Below are positions 1 through 5,234 of a stretch of DNA of 5,234 nucleotides, piece after piece; within the stretch, counting starts at the first letter, position 1; each line of letters opens with the position of its first letter. The position numbers were made by a program, and so were the translations under genes. The stretch lies in NCBI GenBank assembly GCA_947625005.1, contig CANQNA010000101.1, forward strand, positions 1-5,234, in the 5' to 3' direction. The notes under the pieces are model-generated. The model was not told the origin of the DNA and made no database searches. It saw only the letters and a list, made by a program, of their open reading frames with translations. This DNA is from an uncultured Bacilli bacterium. GTDB taxonomy: Bacteria > Bacillota_I > Bacilli_A > RF39 > UBA660.

Positions 1-1152
1 GCTTTACAATCTTGACATTTGTCTGTTGTTTCTGTTGATGTAAAATCACATTTTAAACTTGGATTGGCTGTTGAAGTTTCCTTTAATCTTCCATTTGCTC
101 CAAAATATACATATGTACTAGTTGTATTACTTGCTACACTCATGTCTTGACACCATTCTGCTCTTACTACTTGTTTATCATTTTCATTTGTTATTTTGTC
201 TTCATACCATTTGTCAACTGTTTTCTTTATATCACTTTCTGTATATCTTGCATATTTTATATCATTATATGGATCACTTTTGAATGCTTGTGTCTTTAAT
301 GAACCATTATTATGTATGTATCCTGAACTTGTTGTTGCATTTGCACACTCTCCTGTCTCATTTGCTAATGCTAATTTTATATTTCCATTTCCATCTACTC
401 GTACTATTCTCCAACACATATTTGCAAAACTTACATAATTATGGTCTACTGTTCCTCTGTATATATAACTATTTCCGTAATCATCTTCTGTCTCTATTAA
501 TTCTCTTTCATTTTCTGTACTTACTGCTTGTCCTGGTGTTGTTTGAGGATTACCACCTTTTACTACATGTGTTACTGTTTGGTCATTCTTTATTTTATAT
601 AATAATGTTCCTTCTTTGGCATCTTCCATTGGTGTCTCTGCTATATCTATCTTAAATTTTAATGTCGCTCCTTGATCATCATTTTGACTTATTTCTGGTT
701 GTTCTGCATATTTTAATATTAATTTATATTTATTTGTTGCTCCTTTTTTTACTTTATCTATACCTCTTATATATGCTCTACTATTTGGTACTACTCCTGT
801 TCCTATTATTTCTTCTGTTCCACTTGTTCTTTTTAATTCATATGTCCAATCTTCTTGCCTTGTATAGGTATTTGTTACGTTATCTAATATTATTCCAAAC
901 TCTACATCTTCGTCTCCTGTATTTTTTACGTCAAATGTCTTTTCTATTGTTTTACCTGGTGTTACTGCTTTATCTGTTACTGTGCTTCCTTCATTTTTAT
1001 ACTCTATACTTATTTTTTTACTTGTTGTGCTTATACTTGCATCATTTTTATTTCCTGTTATTTGGGTTCTATAGAAGGCATATGTTATTCCTAGTAACAT
1101 TACTGTTACTATTACTAATACTGCCCCCCCCCCATACTATTTTTTTATTCAT
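1..1152 (-). CDS. Exported/anchored surface-type protein, frame broken at a poly-G tract, 3' end outside window
   Basis: The start is the ATG at 1152-1150, eight bases after a perfect AGGAGG. With the ten G present the frame stops at 1071-1069 (27 codons). Beyond the tract, the other frame is open without a stop from 1124 to the left edge (374 codons), so the gene is one G too long or one G from being ON. Numbered for nine G: a basic start (MNKKIVWGG), a hydrophobic segment at about 10-27 (AVLVIVTVMLLGITYAFY), a Thr/Asn/Lys-rich stretch, a beta-sandwich-like region at about 60-175 containing TPGKTIEKTFDVKNTGDEDV (64-83), a linker, then a second domain with MCWRIVRVDGNG (245-256), VDKWYED (312-318) and WCQDMS (333-338). 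Cysteines are at 246, 269, 334, 368, 379 and 382, the last two as a CxxC. The first domain resembles TasA/camelysin-like or SipW-type exported proteins; I infer this from pattern only. The second half resembles uncharacterised WRIVR-containing surface proteins of gut Firmicutes, from memory. Function is unknown; a cell-surface role is inferred. Confidence 0.8.
1124..1133 (-). repeat. Poly-G tract (10 G) inside codons 7-10 of the surface protein gene
   Basis: Ten consecutive C on the given strand, thus G10 in the coding sense. It follows ATG plus 15 bases and a T, and is followed by CA and the long open frame. The frame arithmetic is simple: T + nG + CA is a multiple of three only when n is divisible by three, so nine or twelve G give a continuous gene and ten does not. 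A G10 run is very unlikely by chance in DNA this AT-rich. Homopolymeric G tracts of this length in the 5' coding part of surface genes are known contingency loci in other bacteria (for example Campylobacter and Neisseria). Phase variation here is inferred; a homopolymer sequencing error is the alternative. Confidence 0.9.
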
Positions 1153-1160
1153 TTCTATCT

Positions 1161-1166
1161 CCTCCT
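1161..1166 (-). promoter_or_regulatory. Ribosome binding site of the surface protein gene
   Basis: The coding-sense sequence is AGGAGG, followed by eight bases (AGATAGAA) and ATG at 1152. It is a full match to the anti-Shine-Dalgarno core and settles which ATG is the start. The second ATG at 1135-1133, which runs into the G tract, has no such site. Confidence 0.88.
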
Positions 1167-1185
1167 ATTTTTATTTTATATTTTT

Positions 1186-1191
1186 ATTATA
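1186..1191 (-). promoter_or_regulatory. Candidate -10 box of the surface protein gene
   Basis: A perfect TATAAT on the minus strand sits 33 bases upstream of the ATG. It would give a short leader of roughly 25-30 bases carrying the AGGAGG. No good -35 hexamer is present at 16-18 bases upstream (best TTATAT at 1214-1209), and there is no TGn extension. In DNA this AT-rich a TATAAT can arise by chance, so the support is its position between a terminator and a strong ribosome binding site. Confidence 0.5.
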
Positions 1192-1204
1192 ATTCTTTTT
1201 ACTT

Positions 1205-1230
1205 AAAAATATAAGATGACGTGCGTCATC
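1205..1230 (-). terminator. Intrinsic terminator after the amidotransferase gene
   Basis: The stem GATGAC/GTCATC (1215-1220 with 1225-1230) closes a four-base loop; two further G-C pairs are possible if the loop shrinks to two bases. In the minus-strand direction it is followed by TTATATTTTT, a T-rich tail, and it lies 46 bases after the amidotransferase stop codon. The other side is also T-rich on the plus strand, so it could work in both directions, but there is no plus-strand gene to serve. It would separate the polC-side transcript from the surface gene. Confidence 0.7.
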
Positions 1231-1276
1231 CTATTTTTTATCTTTTTTCTTAAAAAATTCAATTAAAAAGTAAATT

Positions 1277-1906
1277 TTATTCCACTAACCATTCAAATAA
1301 TTTAAATCCTTCTTTCATTAATTCTGGATGAAATTGAACTCCAATAATATTTTTATATTCTATTCCTTCTATAACATTATCCTTTAAGGCAACTACTTTA
1401 AAAGGTAAACATACTTTTCTTACTGCATAATGATGAATGCTATTAACTCTCATTTTAGTTGTTTTAAAAATTTTAAATAAATTACTATCTTTGAAAATTT
1501 CTACCTCATGAACTAATATTTCAGGATTAGTTATAGTAATTCCTTCATCTACCCAATGATTATCTATTTTTTCTAATGTTTTTTCTTCATTTGAATTGTT
1601 GGCATAAATTCCAATTACTTGCATACCCATACAAATTCCTAAAAGTTTTTTGTCTTTTTTTAAAGCATAATCAATTACTTTAAAATAAAAATCTTCTATT
1701 CTACTTCCTCCAGGAATTAAATAAGCATCACATATTTTTAAAGCATCTTCATTAATTAATAAATCTACAGGGGGAATAATTATTGGTACTCCTCCTGCTT
1801 CTTTTATTTTTTTGACATAAGTATTTAAAGTATAATATCTATTTTGAAAAATATCTTCATTAGTAAATCCTGAAACATTGGAAATAATTCCAATAATTTT
1901 TTTCAT
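1277..1906 (-). CDS. Class I glutamine amidotransferase-like hydrolase (peptidase C26 / PuuD-like)
   Basis: A complete 209-residue protein with the class I glutamine amidotransferase fold signature: an AGG-V-PIIIPP segment at 37-46, a PGG loop at 65-67, the nucleophile elbow LGICMGMQ at 89-96 with Cys92, the VNSIHHYAV block at 154-162, and the GVQFHPE block at 189-195 with His193 and Glu195. All three catalytic residues are present. The VNS-HH and HPE blocks are typical of peptidase C26 enzymes such as gamma-glutamyl-GABA hydrolase (PuuD), which cleave gamma-glutamyl amide bonds in the cytoplasm. It is shorter than PuuD (about 254 residues): only about 22 residues separate the PGG loop from the nucleophile elbow, and the usual GG-L-QD element after the elbow is missing. 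The substrate therefore cannot be named. There is no signal peptide. It starts 11 bases after the polC stop and is probably read from the same transcript. A stand-alone synthase subunit is less likely, as no synthase partner is visible. Confidence 0.93.
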   Translation of the reverse strand: MKKIIGIISNVSGFTNEDIFQNRYYTLNTYVKKIKEAGGVPIIIPPVDLLINEDALKICDAYLIPGGSRIEDFYFKVIDYALKKDKKLLGICMGMQVIGIYANNSNEEKTLEKIDNHWVDEGITITNPEILVHEVEIFKDSNLFKIFKTTKMRVNSIHHYAVRKVCLPFKVVALKDNVIEGIEYKNIIGVQFHPELMKEGFKLFEWLVE

Positions 1907-1911
1907 ATAAA

Positions 1912-1918
1912 TCCTTTC
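1912..1918 (-). promoter_or_regulatory. Ribosome binding site of the amidotransferase gene
   Basis: The coding-sense GAAAGGA ends five bases before the ATG at 1906-1904 and overlaps the last base of the polC TAG stop. The tight junction supports translation of both genes from one transcript. Confidence 0.75.
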
Positions 1919-4900
1919 TAAAATAAACTAAGTTGACTAGATTCAGGTAAACCCTCAAATACCCCTAATGCTGTTAACTTTTCAATACATGTTGCGTTTA
2001 TCTTTCCTCTATTTTGAACATCCTCTATACTTATATATGCACCTTTTTCTCTTTCTTTTACAACATTTGTTGCAACAGCATCTCCTAGACCATCTAAAGC
2101 TCTCCAAGGAAGAATCAAGGATTGTTTATCTTCTGTAATTAGAAAATATTTACTATGACTTTTCTCTAAATTAATATTTTTAAAAGAAAAACCTCGACAA
2201 ACCATTTCTAGAGCGACTGATAAGACTTCCAAAATATTAGTTTCTTTATTAGTTGCCTCATATCCTTTTGCCTCTATCTCTTCTATTTTATTTCGAATAG
2301 CACTTTCTCCTTTAATCATTGATTCTACATCAAAGTCAGCACAACGAATAGAAAAATACGCGGCATAATAATAAATTGGATAGTGAACTTTAAAATAAGC
2401 AATTCTAAAAGCACTTATAACATAAGCAGCTGCATGAGCTTTAGGGAACATGTATTTAATTTTTTGACAACTAGAAATAAACCAATCTTCAATTCCAGCT
2501 TCTTTCATTTCTCGTTCATATTCTGCCCAAGTTTCTGGATCTTTACTCGCTTTACCTTTACGAACAAATTCCATTATTTTAAAGGCTTTTTTAGGTTCTA
2601 GTCCTTGATACATTAAATAAACCATTATATCATCACGACAACCTATAACATCTTTAAATTCTACTATTTTATTTCTAATTAAATCTTGAGCATTCCCTAG
2701 CCATACATCGGTCCCATGAGATAATCCTGATATTTTAACAAGTTCACTAAATGTTTTAGGTTTAGTATCCATTAACATTGATATAACAAAACGAGTCCCA
2801 AATTCGGGAATTCCTAATGAACCAGTTTCACATCTAATTTGTTCAGGAGTAACACCTAAAGCTTTTGTAGAAGTAAATAAACTCATAGTATCTTTATCAT
2901 CTAACGGAACTGTAGTAACATCTATTCCTGATAAATCTTGTAACATTCTTAATACTGTGGGATCATCGTGTCCTAGTATATCAAGTTTTAAAACATCTTG
3001 ATCAATAGCATGATAATCAAAGTGAGTTGTTCTCCAAGCTGATGTTGGATCTTCCGCTGGATATTGAAAAGGCGTAAAATCAAAAACATCCATATATCCA
3101 GGAATTACAACAATACCTCCAGGATGTTGTCCAGTAGTTCTTTTAACACCAGTACATCCAATTGCCAATCTTTCAACTTCAGCATTTCTTAAAGTAATTC
3201 CTTTTTCTTCACAATATCCTTTTACAAAACCATAAGCCGTTTTATCTGCAACTGTTCCAATTGTTCCTGCTCTATAAACATTGTCTACTCCAAACAAAAC
3301 CTTAGTATATTCATGCGCACTTGCTTGATTATCTCCGGAAAAATTTAAATCTATATCAGGAACTTTATCTGCATCAAATCCTAAGAATGTTGCAAATGGC
3401 ATATCTTGACCTTGTTTATCCATATATTCTCCACATTTTGGACATTTATAATTTGGTAAATCAAAACCACTACTATATTCTGATCCTAATACTTTACCAT
3501 CAAGTTCAAATATCGTATTTTTACAATTTTTACAAACATAATGCGCCGGCAAAGGATTTACTTCTGTTATACCCATCATAGTTGCAACAAAAGAAGAACC
3601 TACACTACCACGAGAACCTACTAAATATCCCTCATCATTAGAATGTTTAACTAATTTTTGAGCAATTAAATAAATTACATCAAATCCCCCTTTGATAATA
3701 CCATTTAATTCTGTTTCAATTCTTTTTTCGATTAATTCTGGTAAAGGATTTCCATAAATAGAATGAGCTTTTCCATAAACTAAATCTTTTACTGTTTCAA
3801 CTGAATTTTCAATTTTAGGAGAGAAAGGAACTCCTCCTGTTTCAATTATTACTTCGATAATTTCACACATATCAGCAATAATACTAGGATTTTTAATAAT
3901 AAGTTCATAAGCAAGATCTTTATCTAAAAAGGCAAAATCATCAAACATTTCTTTTGTTGTTCTAAAATGTTGTGAAGGAATTTTAACCTCTTTTCGATTT
4001 AAAGGATGTCTACCTCCTCCCGGTATTTTTTGATTAATAATAATTTCTCTATAAATTTTATCTTCTCTATTAATATGATGAACATCACCGGTAGCAACAA
4101 TTAATTTACCCGCTTCTTTAGTTGTAGATATAATTTTTTTAATGTGTTCTTCTAGTTCTAAAGTATTTAAAAAGTCTCCCATGTCAATTAAATGAGAATA
4201 ACACTCAATTGGTTGAACTTCTACATAATCATAAAAATTTATAATATTAGTTAATTCTTCTTCGCTTTTACTTCTTGCTTCTTCAAATACTTCACTTAAA
4301 TAGCAACCACTTCCCACAAGTAATCCTTCACGATGATTTTCTATTTCACTTCTTAAAATTCTTGGAGTTTTATATAAATATTTAGTATTAGCAAGACTAA
4401 CTAATTTAAATAAATTTTTTAAACCAATTTTATTTTTAGCAATTAAATTTACATGAAAACTTCTTCCATATTTATGAATTTCATCTTTACTAACTAAATT
4501 ATTTATTGAATTAATAGTTTCATAATTTTGATTATGTAATTTTTGTAACATTTTGGCTAAAACTAAGGCAGTTCCTTCTGCATCATAATCTGCTCTATGA
4601 TGGGCAGTTTCATCCCAAGGAACATTATATCTTGCCACAATTGCACTTAAACCATGACGAGCAAAACCAGGATCTAATGCTCGAGATAATTCTAAAGTAT
4701 CAATAACTGGATTAGTAAGCTCTCCTAAATTGTATTTTTGATAAGCCATTTTCATAAATGACATATCAAATTTGGCATTATGAGCGACTAAAGGATAATC
4801 TTTAAACCATTCTTTAAAACGTTTTACTGCATTTTCTTCATTATCTTTTCCTTTTAACATATCATCAGTAATATTAGTTACATCAATTATTTTAAGAGGT

Positions 4901-5234
4901 AATGGTCTTCCTGGATTAATAAGTTCATTAAATCTATCAATAATTTCCCCATTTTTTAATAATACTGCTCCAATTTCAATAATAGAATCAGCGCCACCTG
5001 CATTAAATCCTGTAGTCTCTAAATCAAATACACAATAAGTAGAATTTAGTAAATTAGCATCAGTTCCATCTGTTACAATCTTTACTGTATCATCAATTAA
5101 AGTTAACTCTGTTCCATATAAAGCTTTAAACTTATCTTTATCTTCTTTTCCTTTATTATAATCAGTTACAAAATGATAAACTGCAGGAAATGATTGAACT
5201 CCATTATGATCAGTTATAGCAAGCGCTTTATGTC
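1918..5234 (-). CDS. polC: DNA polymerase III alpha subunit, PolC type (5' end outside window)
   Basis: Replicative polymerase of low-GC Gram-positives with built-in 3'-5' proofreading, acting at the replication fork. The frame is open from the right edge to the TAG at 1920-1918: 1,104 complete codons of an expected 1,400-1,450, so roughly the first 330 residues (N-terminal and OB domains, start of PHP) are missing. Numbering visible residues from the right edge: PHP segment HKALAITDHNGVQSFP (1-16); exonuclease motifs DLETTG (70-75), VAHNAKFD (149-156) and HHRADYDAEGTA (211-222); second PHP part with GDVHHI (382-387); SRGSVGSSF (540-548); zinc-binding Cys567, 570, 597 and 600; catalytic PDIDLNFSGD (625-634) with Asp626 and Asp628; GTIGT (656-660); TTGQHPGG (699-706); and the third catalytic Asp751 in LKLDILG. 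The protein ends in QLSLF, a sliding-clamp binding motif. All key residues are intact. An ATG at 4860 is internal, not the start, because PHP and exonuclease motif I lie upstream in frame. The amidotransferase gene follows after 11 bases. Confidence 0.99.
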   Translation of the reverse strand, partial: HKALAITDHNGVQSFPAVYHFVTDYNKGKEDKDKFKALYGTELTLIDDTVKIVTDGTDANLLNSTYCVFDLETTGFNAGGADSIIEIGAVLLKNGEIIDRFNELINPGRPLPLKIIDVTNITDDMLKGKDNEENAVKRFKEWFKDYPLVAHNAKFDMSFMKMAYQKYNLGELTNPVIDTLELSRALDPGFARHGLSAIVARYNVPWDETAHHRADYDAEGTALVLAKMLQKLHNQNYETINSINNLVSKDEIHKYGRSFHVNLIAKNKIGLKNLFKLVSLANTKYLYKTPRILRSEIENHREGLLVGSGCYLSEVFEEARSKSEEELTNIINFYDYVEVQPIECYSHLIDMGDFLNTLELEEHIKKIISTTKEAGKLIVATGDVHHINREDKIYREIIINQKIPGGGRHPLNRKEVKIPSQHFRTTKEMFDDFAFLDKDLAYELIIKNPSIIADMCEIIEVIIETGGVPFSPKIENSVETVKDLVYGKAHSIYGNPLPELIEKRIETELNGIIKGGFDVIYLIAQKLVKHSNDEGYLVGSRGSVGSSFVATMMGITEVNPLPAHYVCKNCKNTIFELDGKVLGSEYSSGFDLPNYKCPKCGEYMDKQGQDMPFATFLGFDADKVPDIDLNFSGDNQASAHEYTKVLFGVDNVYRAGTIGTVADKTAYGFVKGYCEEKGITLRNAEVERLAIGCTGVKRTTGQHPGGIVVIPGYMDVFDFTPFQYPAEDPTSAWRTTHFDYHAIDQDVLKLDILGHDDPTVLRMLQDLSGIDVTTVPLDDKDTMSLFTSTKALGVTPEQIRCETGSLGIPEFGTRFVISMLMDTKPKTFSELVKISGLSHGTDVWLGNAQDLIRNKIVEFKDVIGCRDDIMVYLMYQGLEPKKAFKIMEFVRKGKASKDPETWAEYEREMKEAGIEDWFISSCQKIKYMFPKAHAAAYVISAFRIAYFKVHYPIYYYAAYFSIRCADFDVESMIKGESAIRNKIEEIEAKGYEATNKETNILEVLSVALEMVCRGFSFKNINLEKSHSKYFLITEDKQSLILPWRALDGLGDAVATNVVKEREKGAYISIEDVQNRGKINATCIEKLTALGVFEGLPESSQLSLF

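Noticed and set aside
744..750. A7 run (coding sense) inside the surface gene as a second switch
   Set aside because: Seven A is common by chance at this base composition, encodes ordinary Lys codons, and the frame is intact across it.
1098..1100. ATG within the hydrophobic segment as the real start, making the G tract non-coding
   Set aside because: It has no Shine-Dalgarno site and would begin mid-membrane segment without basic residues, while the ATG at 1152 has a perfect AGGAGG.
1124..1133. Programmed ribosomal frameshifting at the G run
   Set aside because: Restoring the frame from ten G would need a +1 shift (or -2), with no visible stop-codon pausing site or downstream structure. Tract-length change or transcriptional slippage is simpler, though not excluded.
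196..1192. Overlapping plus-strand open frames (196-438, 284-655, 662-1192) rich in Leu, Tyr and Phe
   Set aside because: They are antisense readings of the surface gene: extremely biased composition, no ribosome binding sites, and the minus-strand frame is the one with coherent protein-like content.
2383..3581. Plus-strand open frames at 2383-2601 and 3321-3581
   Set aside because: Both lie antisense inside the conserved polymerase core of polC and have no recognisable product or start signal.
4858..4860. ATG at 4860 as the true start of the polymerase gene
   Set aside because: The frame stays open to the right edge and encodes the PHP segment and exonuclease motif DLETTG upstream, with no ribosome binding site before this ATG.
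1918..5234. Mycoplasma genetic code (TGA as Trp)
   Set aside because: Conserved Trp positions in polC are all TGG and no in-frame TGA needs to be read through in any of the three genes.

Overview
The window is very AT-rich and all three supported genes lie on the minus strand, so gene order reads from right to left: polC (5' end beyond the right edge), a class I glutamine amidotransferase-like hydrolase, then an exported surface-type protein whose 3' end lies beyond the left edge. PolC-type DNA polymerase III, the low GC and strong AGGAGG-type ribosome binding sites point to a low-GC Gram-positive lineage (Bacillota or Mycoplasmatota-like). All Trp codons in the long frames are TGG and no in-frame TGA is read through, so the standard bacterial code fits and the Mycoplasma code is not needed. 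An uncultured gut-type Bacilli lineage is my guess, based mainly on the style of the surface protein.

Right part (1918-5234): about 1,104 codons of polC, with the end of the first PHP segment, the inserted proofreading exonuclease, the second PHP segment, the zinc-binding and catalytic polymerase core, and a C-terminal clamp-binding peptide. Middle (1277-1906): a 209-residue peptidase C26-type hydrolase that begins 11 bases after the polC stop, with its own ribosome binding site, and is probably cotranscribed with polC. Between 1153 and 1276 lie a hairpin terminator followed by a -10 box and a perfect AGGAGG for the next gene.

Left part (1-1152): a predicted membrane-anchored or exported beta-rich protein. 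Codons 7-10 contain a run of ten G (C on the given strand, 1124-1133). With ten G the frame from the only well-placed start ends after 27 codons. With nine or twelve G it would run straight into an open frame of about 374 codons that encodes the transmembrane segment and the extracellular domains. This is the classic layout of a phase-variable surface gene caught in the OFF state, and it is the most interesting thing in the window. A sequencing or assembly error in the homopolymer is the main alternative. The housekeeping genes and the surface gene appear to be separate transcription units that are only neighbours.
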